A stretch of 64,000 bases of DNA from an uncultured Muribaculaceae bacterium (GCA_910584365.1 CAJUAF010000007.1:83907-147906), one strand, 5' to 3'. Shown: positions 11,040 through 19,607, counted from the stretch's first letter. A program made the numbers and translations. The notes: generated by a model from the sequence alone, not told the origin.

Positions 11040-11091
11040 GCGTGAGACAGTGATTGAAAATTGCTTGTGATGCCCGTCTGCGGGCTATACA

Positions 11092-11123
11092 CAAAGTTAG
11101 GTCATACAGTGCTGTATGTCAAG
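11092..11123 (-). promoter_or_regulatory. Promoter of the adhesin gene with a palindrome in its spacer
   Basis: On the minus strand, a -7 element TAACTTTG (11099-11092) lies 20 bases from a CTTG -33 element (11123-11120). The spacer is almost filled by an inverted repeat, CATACAG-TG-CTGTATG (11103-11118). A regulator bound there would block or reshape polymerase binding. The adjacent TPR/AraC protein is the obvious candidate, by position only. A GCCCG-TCTG-CGGGC hairpin (11072-11085) would form at the 5' end of the transcript. Confidence 0.65.
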
Positions 11124-11176
11124 AAGATATTTTTACGTGTAAGACAAATTGCCCCCGGTGTAAAAGAAAACGGGGT

Positions 11177-12895
11177 TCAGATAGAGCTTGCCGTGTCGCG
11201 GTACATGGAGGGTGTCATGCCGACAGTCTCCTGAAATGTCTTGTAGAAAGTGGTCATCGATTTGAAGCCCAGGTCTGCTGCCAGGGCCTTGAGGGGGTAG
11301 GAGGAATTGGCGGGGTCGGAAAGGATTTTCACTGCTTCCTTGATGCGGTAGGAATTTATGAACTGGTAATATCCTTTCCCGGAATGCTGCGTTATTATCT
11401 GGGTAAGGTAGGTGCGGTTGGTGCCGAGAAGTTCGGCAAGGCGATCGCGGGTGAGGTTGCTGTCGCGGTAGATTTTCTCCTGTTCCATAAGCTGGGAAAG
11501 CCGGGCGAAGAGGTCTTCGGAGTGGAGAATTGAGCGTTCGGCGGCGTCGTTGCTCTCGGCACAGGAGGGTGTGAGCGACGCCACACGGGCCATCAGCGCC
11601 TCCTCGCGGGCGAGGGACTCGCGGTTGCTGATGACGATTTTCCGGTAGAGCCGTTTCTGGCGCCAGTAGTAACGCCCGAGTATCAGCAGGATTAAGGTGA
11701 CGGAGGCCAGAACCGTGAGTAATATGGTCGTCTTTCGCTTTTCGTCCCGGAGAAGGAGGCGGTGTATGTCCGCTTCATGTTCCCGTTTGTCTATGTCATA
11801 GCGCACTCTCAGTTCGTTTATCTGCTGTTCCTGGCGTTCGGCGTAGGAGGAATCGCATGATTGCTTGTAAGCTTTGTAGGCTTCCAGGGCTCGCCGGTAA
11901 TCTCCTCTCCGCTCGAGGTTCAGGGCTTTCTGTTCCAGAAAAGCGGCTACTGAGGAAATTATCTGGAGGCTGTCGGAAATCTCCATCCCCCGCTGGATCA
12001 TCCGGTCTGACTCGGCGGTGCGCCCCAGGTCGGCAAGGATGTGGGCATAGTTACGGTATATTTCAGGAAGGGTGGCCCCCTGGGCTCCGGAAGCATGGGT
12101 CACCGCCTTGCGTATATATTCGAGGGCTTCGGCGTTATGTCCCGTCGAGGCGTATATCGACGCATAGAGGTTATATACGGCCGCCCGTTCGGCATAGTTT
12201 TCCCGCTGGCTGATTCTGTCGGCCTCTCGGATATACCTGAGGGCGGCGGCGTGGTCTCCGGCGATATTGTACAGATTCGCGCAATGGTATGCCCCGGTGA
12301 AACTGACGTGGGCGTTGGAATTGGCTGTCCCCCAGTTGTAACAGTTTCGGGCGTATTTCAGTCCGGTGGTGTCGCGGCGGATGCTGGCTATTTCCGCCAG
12401 GTTGCATTCTATCAGCGCCTGCCGCAGCGGGTCTCCGATTTTTACAGCATATTCCAGGCTTCGGTAGAAATGCTGTTGCGCCCGGGTATAATTGACATGG
12501 ACGTTTGCCTCATAGATGCCGAACCCGTTGATAATTGACAGACGAAGGGTATCGTCGTCGGCTTTTTCCGCCAGTTCCAGGGCCTTGTCAAGCTGGGATT
12601 TCCCTATGGCCGAGTTGCCCAGGATAACGTTGGAAATGCCCTGATAGTACAGCGCGTAGGCAAGATAATATGAATCGTTTGCCCGGTCGGCTTCTTTCTG
12701 GAGGCGTTTTCCTGCCAGGAGGGCGGCGCGGTGGTCGGAACTGCTGGTTGCCAGGGCGCAGGAATCTTTCAGTCTCCGGCAGTCAGAATCAGCCGTTGCC
12801 CCGAATACGGCCGGGGATAATGCCAGGCATATCAGGAGACACACGGCGCGGACCGCATGGACAGCAGGAAGGATATTTCTGAGAGGCCGGAACAT
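11177..12895 (-). CDS. TPR membrane sensor fused to AraC-type DNA-binding domain
   Basis: This 572-residue protein has a signal or anchor segment at residues 15-32. TPR-like helical pairs cover about 55-345, followed by a short coiled stretch and one transmembrane helix at 389-408. A cytoplasmic linker leads to an AraC-type helix-turn-helix pair at about 475-568 ('LTRDRLAELLGTNRTYLTQII' and 'ALAADLGFKSMTTFYKTFQETVGMTPSMYR'). The topology suggests a periplasmic TPR sensor signalling across the membrane to DNA, a plan common in Bacteroidales. No histidine kinase domain is present. It lies just upstream of the giant adhesin gene on the same strand and may control it (inference). The -7 box is only about 11 bases from the ATG. 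Confidence 0.9.
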   Translation of the reverse strand: MFRPLRNILPAVHAVRAVCLLICLALSPAVFGATADSDCRRLKDSCALATSSSDHRAALLAGKRLQKEADRANDSYYLAYALYYQGISNVILGNSAIGKSQLDKALELAEKADDDTLRLSIINGFGIYEANVHVNYTRAQQHFYRSLEYAVKIGDPLRQALIECNLAEIASIRRDTTGLKYARNCYNWGTANSNAHVSFTGAYHCANLYNIAGDHAAALRYIREADRISQRENYAERAAVYNLYASIYASTGHNAEALEYIRKAVTHASGAQGATLPEIYRNYAHILADLGRTAESDRMIQRGMEISDSLQIISSVAAFLEQKALNLERRGDYRRALEAYKAYKQSCDSSYAERQEQQINELRVRYDIDKREHEADIHRLLLRDEKRKTTILLTVLASVTLILLILGRYYWRQKRLYRKIVISNRESLAREEALMARVASLTPSCAESNDAAERSILHSEDLFARLSQLMEQEKIYRDSNLTRDRLAELLGTNRTYLTQIITQHSGKGYYQFINSYRIKEAVKILSDPANSSYPLKALAADLGFKSMTTFYKTFQETVGMTPSMYRDTASSI

Positions 12896-12906
12896 ATTTC
12901 AGACTT

Positions 12907-12914
12907 CAAATTTA
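12907..12914 (-). promoter_or_regulatory. -7 element of the TPR/AraC regulator
   Basis: TAAATTTG on the minus strand matches TAnnTTTG. It lies 12 bases upstream of the ATG at 12895, implying a leader of only a few bases. No clear -33 element was seen. Confidence 0.5.
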
Positions 12915-13041
12915 GGAAAAAGTCCCGGAATATTTACTATAAACAACTGACTGCGGATGTGAAAATAATTTAACGGAGGAGATTTAAACTTTTTTTAGTA
13001 AAGTGATGTTAAGAAAATATCTAACACCTAAAAAACTGACA

Positions 13042-13869
13042 ATGAAAAACTTTGCTTCCACCCTGCTGCGCGGCGTCGCACTGTCGATGTTGCTGGCCGT
13101 TTCCTCTCCGGTGATTTTCGCCCAGGAGACCGCTCCAAAGAAAATCAAGGACCACCGCACGGCTCCCGAACTGTTCTTTCTTCAGGAAGGGGATGTTCCC
13201 AACAGTTTTCTTCTTCTTCCCCCTCCTCCCGACGGGGCGTCCATTACATTTCTGAACGATCAGGCCCGTTACAGCTGGGGCAAGACAATGCGCAATACCG
13301 AACGCGGCGCCCAGGCTTTCCGCGACGCGCGGGTCGAAGGGAACGGTGTCCCGATGGCTTTCTCGGAGGCTTTCGGAGTGACGATTGACGAGAAGACCGC
13401 TCCCCAGATTCTCAAGCTGATAGTAGGGATGCGCGAGGATGCCGGCGATCTCGGCACCCGTGAGGCGAAGAACTATTATAACCGTCAGCGCCCCTTCTCT
13501 TTCTACGATGAGGACACCTGCAATCCCGAACAGCAGGAGGAACTTTCAACCAACGGTTCCTATCCTTCGGGCCATACTTCCATCGGATGGGCCACGGCGC
13601 TTGTACTGGCCGAAATCAATCCCGAACGCCAGAACGAGATTCTCAAGCGCGGTTATGAGATGGGCGAGAGCCGTGTCATCTGCGGCTATCATTTCCAGAG
13701 CGACGTTGACGCAGGCCGTATCACCGGTGCCGTAACCGTGGCCCGTCTCCATGCCGATCCCGCTTTCCAGGCCCAGCTTGCCAAAGCCAAAGAAGAATTC
13801 AAAAATCTCAAGAAGGCCGGCAAGGTTGCCAAAGGCACTCCTGTCCCCACTCCGACTACCTCCGACTGA
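13042..13869 (+). CDS. Class A non-specific acid phosphatase (PAP2-like), periplasmic
   Basis: The start at 13042 is preferred over an in-frame ATG at 13003 because it gives a clean signal peptide (MKNFASTLLRGVALSMLLAV... FAQ). The 275-residue product carries the full class A acid phosphatase/PAP2 signature: K-x6-RP in 'KNYYNRQRP', PSGH in 'YPSGHTS', and S-R-x5-H-x3-D in 'SRVICGYHFQSD'. The conserved histidines of the second and third motifs should be the general acid and the nucleophile. The enzyme removes phosphate from diverse monoesters in the periplasm. It is followed after 67 bases by a phosphate-type porin gene, which suggests a joint role in phosphate uptake. The Lys/Ala/Pro-rich C-terminal tail is unremarkable. 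Confidence 0.92.
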   Translation: MKNFASTLLRGVALSMLLAVSSPVIFAQETAPKKIKDHRTAPELFFLQEGDVPNSFLLLPPPPDGASITFLNDQARYSWGKTMRNTERGAQAFRDARVEGNGVPMAFSEAFGVTIDEKTAPQILKLIVGMREDAGDLGTREAKNYYNRQRPFSFYDEDTCNPEQQEELSTNGSYPSGHTSIGWATALVLAEINPERQNEILKRGYEMGESRVICGYHFQSDVDAGRITGAVTVARLHADPAFQAQLAKAKEEFKNLKKAGKVAKGTPVPTPTTSD

Positions 13870-13936
13870 TTTGTATTCCTTACTCCTCTCATAATCAAAA
13901 CACTTCCTTACGTTCCATCTTTTATTTACGACCGCT

Positions 13937-15109
13937 ATGAAAAGATATCTTACATTCATGGCCACGGCCCTTATGCTCGCTTCCTCAGTGGCCGCCGAGG
14001 ACTCTTCCGAACCTAAATTCACCATCAAGCCTACGGGACGCATCCTTATGGACGGCGCTGTCTATATGGGCGGAAACAGCGATATTACCGATGAGTCCGG
14101 CGACAAGAAATTCGTCGACGGAGTAGCCATCCCCGATGTACGCCTCGGCGTAAAAGCCGGTTACGGAAAATGGAAGGCTAAAATCGACATCGGTTTCGGC
14201 TACGGCAAGGTAAGCCTGAAAGACATTTTCCTGGAGTATGATTTCAATGAATCGAACCTGGTGAAACTGGGTTATTTCGTACCGCAGTTCGGCCTGAATT
14301 CCGAGACATCCTCCTCCATGAAGCCTTCTTATGAGGAACCGACTTCCAATGAGTTCTTCTATGCCAATCCCCGTCTGCTGGCGGCTTCCTACGTTTTCGA
14401 CAAAGGACAGTATTTCGCGGCGGTGACAGCCTTTGCGGAAGCCAACGCCATGAAGCAGAACGCCACCGAGATGGGCAAACAGGGGTGGGGCGCCCAGACG
14501 CGACTGGTTTGGCGTCCGCGCCATGCCGACGGGGATGCCCTCCAGATCGGCTGTTCGTTCAACTACTCCACGCCGACCGAGAACGATCATTCGGCTTTCT
14601 CCTATACCTCGAATTTCCCCAGCCGCGTGTCTAAGGTCAACCTGCTGACAGCCAATATCGATCATGCCCGCGGACTGTTCAAGATGACTCCCGAGATTCT
14701 TTTCATGAAAGGGAACATCGCCCTGGAAGCCCAGTATTACTATATGAACGTGGCCCGCAAGGACGGTCTCCGCAACTATCGCGCCCAGGGTGCCTACGGC
14801 CTCTTCCGCGCCCTGCTCATGGGAGGCAACTACGGCTATAACCACGCCGACTGCGGCATGGCCACTCCCGCTCCCCGCTCCCTCGAGGTTGTGCTTGGCT
14901 ACAATTACACCAACGCCTCCGACTCCCGCGCCGGCATTTACGGCGGTATCAGCAACGACGCCAGCTGTACTTTCAACTACTACATCAACAAGTACATGAT
15001 TGCCCGTCTTCGTTACTCCTACACCAACGTCCGTGACCGCTACGTCGACGGCCTCCTTCCCAAGCGCCACGTCAACACCCTGGAAGCCCGCCTCCAGATT
15101 ATCTTCTGA
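13937..15109 (+). CDS. Phosphate-selective porin O/P-like outer-membrane protein
   Basis: This is a 390-residue outer-membrane beta-barrel with a signal peptide ending near residue 20 (LASSVAA-E). The sequence has alternating hydrophobic strands with short turns throughout and ends in 'RLQIIF', a typical final strand with terminal aromatic. N-terminal sequence such as 'DVRLGVKAGYGKWKAKIDIGFGYGKVSLKDIFLEYDF' and 'GYFVPQFGLNSETSSS' matches the Porin_O_P style. It follows the acid phosphatase gene, with no terminator seen between them, so phosphate or another anion released in the periplasm or outside is a likely substrate. Selectivity cannot be read from the sequence. Confidence 0.85.
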   Translation: MKRYLTFMATALMLASSVAAEDSSEPKFTIKPTGRILMDGAVYMGGNSDITDESGDKKFVDGVAIPDVRLGVKAGYGKWKAKIDIGFGYGKVSLKDIFLEYDFNESNLVKLGYFVPQFGLNSETSSSMKPSYEEPTSNEFFYANPRLLAASYVFDKGQYFAAVTAFAEANAMKQNATEMGKQGWGAQTRLVWRPRHADGDALQIGCSFNYSTPTENDHSAFSYTSNFPSRVSKVNLLTANIDHARGLFKMTPEILFMKGNIALEAQYYYMNVARKDGLRNYRAQGAYGLFRALLMGGNYGYNHADCGMATPAPRSLEVVLGYNYTNASDSRAGIYGGISNDASCTFNYYINKYMIARLRYSYTNVRDRYVDGLLPKRHVNTLEARLQIIF

Positions 15110-15200
15110 GCCTTCCAGCTTTCCGTCGGCCTCCCCGGTCCCTCTCCCCGAAGACCCTCCCGGGCGTTCCCCTCGCTGTCTGTCCTGGGCTTCACCCTGG

Positions 15201-15232
15201 CTGCCTGTCCTGTGGTTCGCCCGTAGGCGAAC
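15201..15232 (+). repeat. REP-like hairpin repeat, copy 1 (CGTA-loop form)
   Basis: CTGCCTGTCCTGTGG is followed at once by the hairpin GTTCGCC-CGTA-GGCGAAC. It lies 92 bases after the porin stop, in sense with that gene. It is identical over 32 bases to the minus-strand copy at 27370-27401. Confidence 0.85.
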
Positions 15233-15360
15233 TCTCCTCCGCCGGCCTCCCTTCTCCGTCGGCTTTCTCCTTTCTTCCTCCGGTCCGGAGCCATGCCCCT
15301 GGGAATCCCCTTCCCGGAGCGTGGCTTCCGCCATATCCGGCTGATTACGTTTTTTTGGGG

Positions 15361-15390
15361 TTGGGAATTACGGAAAAATTCGTAACTTTG
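15361..15390 (+). promoter_or_regulatory. Promoter of the acyltransferase-lptE-secG operon
   Basis: TAACTTTG (15383-15390) is a consensus -7 box, with TTGG at 15361-15364 as a weak -33 element 18 bases upstream. The ATG follows at 15416. Confidence 0.65.
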
Positions 15391-15415
15391 TGGGTTAAAC
15401 GTCAGAAAATAGACA

Positions 15416-16357
15416 ATGGACGAAGCAAAAGATATAAACAAGCCTGTCGAAGAAGCCCCGAAGCCTCAGAAACCTACCGTGCTGGATGCCGAGGATATTT
15501 CGAAGATGGTTCCTTTTTTCGGGAAGCATCCGCGACTGCTCAACTGGCTGATGCATTGGCTCAGGATGGACAAGGTCAATGAACTCCACGCCCATAACTG
15601 CAAGACTCCCGGTCCCGGGTTCGTGCGCGGGCTGCTCAAAGATCTTGACATCACGGTGGTGGCCGAGAACGGCGAGGTCCTCCGGAATCTTCCGGAAGGC
15701 GCCTTTGTGACGGTCAGCAACCATCATTTCGGCGCCCTCGACGGTATCATCCTTATAGACCTGATTGCCCGTCAGCGGCCGAAATATAAGGTGATGGTCA
15801 ATATGTTCCTGAACTATATATGGGCAATGCGCCCCAACTTCATAGCCGTGGACGCCATGGCCACCGACGACCCAAAGAAAAAAGCTGTCTCGATGGCCGG
15901 CATCAAGGAGGCCATAAAGCTCGTGCGCAGCGGCGAGCCCGTCGGGTTCTTCCCGGCCGGCGCCGTCGGAAAGGTCAACTGGCGCGGAAGACTTCAGGAC
16001 CGTCAGTGGCAGGATTCCATCATCCGCCTTATAGAGCAGCTGAAAGTGCCCGTAGTGCCGATTTTCTTCCACGGTTCCCAGTCCTGGTGGTTCAATTTCC
16101 TGGGTGTGGTCTGCTGGCAGGCACGCACTTTCCGCCATCCCGCCGAGGTGTTTCGCAAGGAACACAAGACTTTTACCGTCACTGTCGGCGATCCGATTTC
16201 CGTGGAGGAACTCAAGGCCCACATGAGTTCCGTCAAGGAAGTCGGCGACTTCCTGCGGGAACGGACCTACGGCCTGCGCGACGACAAGGCCATGCGCTCG
16301 CGTCCGCGCCTGATTATCCCTCCATCCGGTCCCGAGCGTATCGAGCCTGGCCGGTAA
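15416..16357 (+). CDS. PlsC-like lysophospholipid/glycerolipid acyltransferase
   Basis: This 313-residue protein belongs to the lysophospholipid acyltransferase superfamily. The catalytic H-x4-D motif is seen in 'VSNHHFGALDG' near residue 100. A later block ('FFPAGAVGKVNWRGR', then 'VPVVPIFFHG') matches the glycerophosphate-binding and PVVP motifs. It transfers an acyl chain from acyl-ACP or acyl-CoA to a lipid acceptor at the inner membrane. The acceptor could be lysophosphatidic acid or, as in some Bacteroidetes, an N-acyl amino acid; the sequence does not decide. It opens a run with a sigma-54 activator, lptE and secG, so a role in envelope lipid assembly fits. Confidence 0.85.
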   Translation: MDEAKDINKPVEEAPKPQKPTVLDAEDISKMVPFFGKHPRLLNWLMHWLRMDKVNELHAHNCKTPGPGFVRGLLKDLDITVVAENGEVLRNLPEGAFVTVSNHHFGALDGIILIDLIARQRPKYKVMVNMFLNYIWAMRPNFIAVDAMATDDPKKKAVSMAGIKEAIKLVRSGEPVGFFPAGAVGKVNWRGRLQDRQWQDSIIRLIEQLKVPVVPIFFHGSQSWWFNFLGVVCWQARTFRHPAEVFRKEHKTFTVTVGDPISVEELKAHMSSVKEVGDFLRERTYGLRDDKAMRSRPRLIIPPSGPERIEPGR

Positions 16358-16378
16358 TACTCTTTCCTTTAACTGATT

Positions 16379-17599
16379 ATGGACGAATCGCGAATACAGC
16401 AAGCCAAAGCCCGGATGGGCATCATAGGAAATTCCCCCGACCTGTTCAAGGCCATCGGACGGGCTATGCGCGTGGCGCCCATCGACCTGTCGGTGCTGGT
16501 TACCGGCGAAAGCGGTTCCGGCAAGGAATTCTTCCCCCAGATTATCCACGCCTATTCGCCTCGCAAGCACGCCAAATATATCGCCGTAAACTGCGGTGCA
16601 ATCCCTGAAGGAACGATTGACTCCGAACTGTTCGGCCATGAGAAAGGGGCTTTCACCGGAGCCGTGGCCTCCCGCAAGGGTTATTTCGAGGAAGCCAACG
16701 GCGGAACCATATTTCTCGATGAGGTGGCGGAACTGCCGCTGACCACCCAGGCGCGTCTGCTGCGTGTCCTTGAGAGCGGGGAATTCCTGAAAGTAGGTTC
16801 TTCGGAGGTCCAGAAAACCAATATCCGCGTGGTGGCGGCCACTAACGTGGATATGGCCGATGCCATAGCCAGGGGCAAATTCCGCGAAGATCTGTTCTAC
16901 CGCCTGGCGACCGTGCAGATAACCGTCCCCCCTCTGCGCGACCGGGGGGAGGATATCCTGCTGCTCACCCGCAAGTTCACCGCCGACTTTGCGGACAAAA
17001 ACCGGACGCCGATGGTGACTTTCACCGAAGATGCCCGCGAAGCGTTCCTGCGTTACCGCTGGCCCGGCAACGTAAGGCAGCTGAAAAATGTCACCGAGCA
17101 GATTGCCCTCTTCGAGGCGGGAAATTCGGTGACGGCCAGGATGCTGGCCGACTATCTTCCCGAAGCGGGGGCTCCCTCCGTGCCGGTGGCTTTCGGGGGG
17201 AGGAACCTTCCGGTGTCGACAGCTCCTTCCCCTTCCGACAAAACATACGAGAGGGAGCGGGAGATGCTGTTCTCCCTTATCTTCAAGATGCGCAATGAAA
17301 TCGAGCAGTTGCGCCGCGATGTCGACGAACTGAAAGGAGAGGTTCCCGAGGGAGCGGCTGTCGGCGCCGTGGCCGGACCGCTGGTGAAATATACCCCGAC
17401 GGCTTCCGAAATTCCCGACCTGCCCCATAAGTCGCTTGACCCCGGAATTGTGGACGCAACCGCCGAACCTCTCTCGGAGAAGGAGGCCATCCGCCTTTCC
17501 CTGGAGCGCAACCTCGGGCGCAGAAAAGCCGCCGCCCGGGAACTCAATATCTCGGAGCGGACGCTCTACCGTAAAATCAAAGAATATAATCTCGAATAG
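16379..17599 (+). CDS. Sigma-54-dependent transcriptional activator without receiver domain
   Basis: This 406-residue bacterial enhancer-binding protein begins almost directly with the AAA+ domain. Walker A is 'GESGSGKE' at residues 43-50, the sigma-54 contact loop GAFTGA at 90-95, and Walker B 'IFLDE' at 111-115. The 'RWPGNVRQLKN' sensor motif follows. A coiled linker leads to a Fis-type helix-turn-helix at the C-terminus ('RNLGRRKAAARELNISERTLYRKIKEYNLE'). No receiver or GAF domain precedes the ATPase, so activity is probably set by abundance or a partner. The gene lies between an acyltransferase and lptE. I recall this neighbourhood as recurrent in Bacteroidales, which was not checked here. 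Confidence 0.93.
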   Translation: MDESRIQQAKARMGIIGNSPDLFKAIGRAMRVAPIDLSVLVTGESGSGKEFFPQIIHAYSPRKHAKYIAVNCGAIPEGTIDSELFGHEKGAFTGAVASRKGYFEEANGGTIFLDEVAELPLTTQARLLRVLESGEFLKVGSSEVQKTNIRVVAATNVDMADAIARGKFREDLFYRLATVQITVPPLRDRGEDILLLTRKFTADFADKNRTPMVTFTEDAREAFLRYRWPGNVRQLKNVTEQIALFEAGNSVTARMLADYLPEAGAPSVPVAFGGRNLPVSTAPSPSDKTYEREREMLFSLIFKMRNEIEQLRRDVDELKGEVPEGAAVGAVAGPLVKYTPTASEIPDLPHKSLDPGIVDATAEPLSEKEAIRLSLERNLGRRKAAARELNISERTLYRKIKEYNLE

Positions 17600-17607
17600 C
17601 CCGTGCG

Positions 17608-18120
17608 ATGAAAAAACTCATTGTCCTCATACTGATGCTTACAGGGCTGGCGGTCAATCAGGGTTGCCGTATCAGCTACAAGTTCAACGGCGCAGCCCTT
17701 GACTATAATATCTACAAGACGGTCCATGTCGGGGAATTTCCAATCCGGGCCGCCCTGGTCTACGCTCCCCTGCAGCAGACGTTTGAAAACGAACTTCTGG
17801 ATTACATCACCCGCAACACGCGCCTGCGCACCGTCGACGGCGCTTCCGACCTGGAAATCGAGGGGGAAATCACGGGCTATTCCCTGACCCCCCAGGCCGT
17901 CACCGAGGATGCTTACGCCTCGCGCACGCGCCTTACAATCACCGTGCGGGTCAAATATACCGATACAAAAAATGACAAGAACGACATCGACCAGACTTTC
18001 TCGGCATATCGCGATTTCGATGCCTCGCAGATGCTGGTGGATGTGCAGGACGAGTTGTGCAGCCAGATTTCCAAAGAACTTGTCGAACTGATTTTCAACG
18101 CCACGCTCGGAAACTGGTAA
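17608..18120 (+). CDS. lptE: LptE-like LPS-assembly lipoprotein
   Basis: This is a 170-residue lipoprotein. A signal sequence (MKKLIVLILMLTGLAVNQGC) places the lipidated cysteine at residue 20. The rest has the alternating beta pattern and late amphipathic helix of LptE, the outer-membrane lipoprotein that plugs and assembles the LptD LPS translocon. 'YAPLQQTFENELLDYITRNTRLRTVDGASDLEIEGEITGY' matches the family pattern of a helix followed by a strand carrying a G-x-I-x-G-Y motif. It starts 8 bases after the sigma-54 activator stop. Primary sequence conservation in this family is weak, so the call relies on pattern plus context. Confidence 0.85.
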   Translation: MKKLIVLILMLTGLAVNQGCRISYKFNGAALDYNIYKTVHVGEFPIRAALVYAPLQQTFENELLDYITRNTRLRTVDGASDLEIEGEITGYSLTPQAVTEDAYASRTRLTITVRVKYTDTKNDKNDIDQTFSAYRDFDASQMLVDVQDELCSQISKELVELIFNATLGNW

Positions 18121-18185
18121 CACCTCATGAAATCCAATATCTTATTTTTTTTAACAAGCTCTGAGAAGCAGGCTCTTATGGAAGC

Positions 18186-19076
18186 ATGAACGAAGACCAG
18201 GAAAAACTTGACGCACTTTTGAAACGGGCGATGCAGCCCGGAGGAGAACCTCTTTCCTCCGCGGAGCAGCAATGGCTGGAGGAATTTTCCAGCCGATATC
18301 CGTTCTTTACCCTCCCGGATGCCCTGAAAGCTCCGCGGGGCGACGAGAACGCCACCCTGCGCGAGATAACGTCCGGAACGCCCGAGTCAGCGGCCCGTAT
18401 GCGCGGCGTCGTCGGCGCCTCGCGTTTCGACGGTTTCTATCCTCCGGCGGATACTCCGAAGGCGCCCTCTACAAATGATGCCATCGACGATTTCCTGAAT
18501 ACTTACGGTCATCAGTCTCCCGAGGAGGATGAACTCCTTGAACGTCTGATATTCAATCCCGTACCGGATTATGCCCAGCAGCTTGCACGCCAGGAGGAAA
18601 GCGAACTTCCCGCGGCCGCAGACTCCGGGGGCGATTCTCCCCAGGAGCGCCTGAACCGCTTTATTCTCAGTCAGCGCGGTAGTGGCGAGACATCGGGTTC
18701 CCGTCCCGCTCCCTCTGTGGCTCCGGAGGGGCAGGCAGTGCTTCCTGAAACCAGTCCCTCGGCAGCGACCTCCGCTGAAACGTCCTCAGGCACTGTGGCC
18801 CCTGCCGGTACTTCCGGAAGCAACAGACACCGGACCAATGCCCAGCGTCCGTCGCCGACGGTTACTGGTGCTGCGGCGGCTCCCCCGGAGGGTCTGCTGT
18901 CGGAATCCCTGGCGAAAATTTATATAAAAACGCGCCGTTATGAACAGGCGTATGAAATTCTTAACGGTTTAAGTTTGCGTTTTCCAGAAAAAAGTGCTTA
19001 CTTTGCAGACCAATTGCGGTTCCTCCGGAAGCTGATTATCAACCAACAGAGGCTCCGCCTTGAAAACGAAAAGTAA
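18186..19076 (+). CDS. Conserved hypothetical with C-terminal TPR-like segment
   Basis: This 296-residue soluble protein has no signal peptide. The N-terminal third is charged and helical. The middle (about 140-235) is low-complexity, rich in Ser, Ala, Pro and Thr, and probably disordered. The C-terminal 50 residues ('ESLAKIYIKTRRYEQAYEILNGLSLRFPEKSAYFADQLRFLRKLI') read as one and a half TPR-like helix pairs. It sits 65 bases after lptE and 12 bases before secG in the same direction. A scaffold or chaperone-like partner for envelope assembly is possible, but no function can be assigned from sequence. Confidence 0.7.
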   Translation: MNEDQEKLDALLKRAMQPGGEPLSSAEQQWLEEFSSRYPFFTLPDALKAPRGDENATLREITSGTPESAARMRGVVGASRFDGFYPPADTPKAPSTNDAIDDFLNTYGHQSPEEDELLERLIFNPVPDYAQQLARQEESELPAAADSGGDSPQERLNRFILSQRGSGETSGSRPAPSVAPEGQAVLPETSPSAATSAETSSGTVAPAGTSGSNRHRTNAQRPSPTVTGAAAAPPEGLLSESLAKIYIKTRRYEQAYEILNGLSLRFPEKSAYFADQLRFLRKLIINQQRLRLENEK

Positions 19077-19088
19077 TTTCGCAATTAT

Positions 19089-19478
19089 ATGTATATTCTT
19101 ACAATTGTATTAACTGTTTTAGTTTCGATTCTTCTGATTATCGTGGTTCTGGTTCAGAAATCCAAAGGAGGAGGTCTGTCCTCTTCTTTCGCCGGTTCCA
19201 ACCAGATTATGGGTGTACGCCGTACAAACGACTTCATCGAGAAGGCAACCTGGACCCTGGCCGCCATTATCGGTCTGCTCTCCATCCTTTCGGTTTTCGT
19301 TATGCCGAAAGTCGTTACCGGTACCCGTGTGAAACCCACCACCGAAATGCAGGTTATCAAGGGAACTGAAACCACCGCTCCCGCCGCTGCACCTGTTGCC
19401 GCTCAGGAGGCTCCCGCTGCTCCTGCTGCCGAGAACGCGCCTGCCGCACCTGCCCAGGAAGCTCCCGCCGGAGAATAA
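19089..19478 (+). CDS. secG: Preprotein translocase subunit SecG
   Basis: This is a 129-residue membrane protein with two transmembrane helices (about 3-22 and 55-73). Between them is the conserved SecG loop 'VLVQKSKGGGLSSSFAGSNQIMGVRRTNDFIEKATW'. It is the small subunit of the SecYEG channel, which helps protein export. The C-terminal 45 residues are an Ala/Pro-rich extension, as often seen in Bacteroidetes SecG. It is the last gene of the acyltransferase-lptE run and is followed by a terminator. Confidence 0.95.
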   Translation: MYILTIVLTVLVSILLIIVVLVQKSKGGGLSSSFAGSNQIMGVRRTNDFIEKATWTLAAIIGLLSILSVFVMPKVVTGTRVKPTTEMQVIKGTETTAPAAAPVAAQEAPAAPAAENAPAAPAQEAPAGE

Positions 19479-19512
19479 TCAACATCAGAATTCCTCCCGG
19501 AACAACCATACA

Positions 19513-19535
19513 GGGAGCGCTCAGAAAGCGCCCCC
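19513..19535 (+). terminator. Terminator after secG
   Basis: A GC-rich stem (GGGAGCGCT with AGCGCCCCC, one mismatch, loop CAGAA) is followed by TTGATTGTTT. It is placed 35 bases after the secG stop. Confidence 0.6.
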
Positions 19536-19607
19536 TTGATTGTTTATACCATATTCTATTCTTCATTCTATTCTTCCTGATACTTTCTGCCGAAGCCTGA
19601 ACCCATT

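Larger units (their letters stand above)
15110..15415. other. 306-base gap: hairpin repeat plus promoter
   Basis: No gene is supported here. The plus strand is strongly pyrimidine-rich. It holds one copy of the hairpin repeat (15201-15232), a partial degenerate copy of its left part (about 15175-15189), and the promoter of the following acyltransferase gene. Confidence 0.7.

Noticed and set aside
15201..15232. Ordinary rho-independent terminator
   Set aside because: The hairpin lacks a T tract, and the 15 bases before it are invariant among copies, which simple terminators do not need. A termination role in addition is not excluded.
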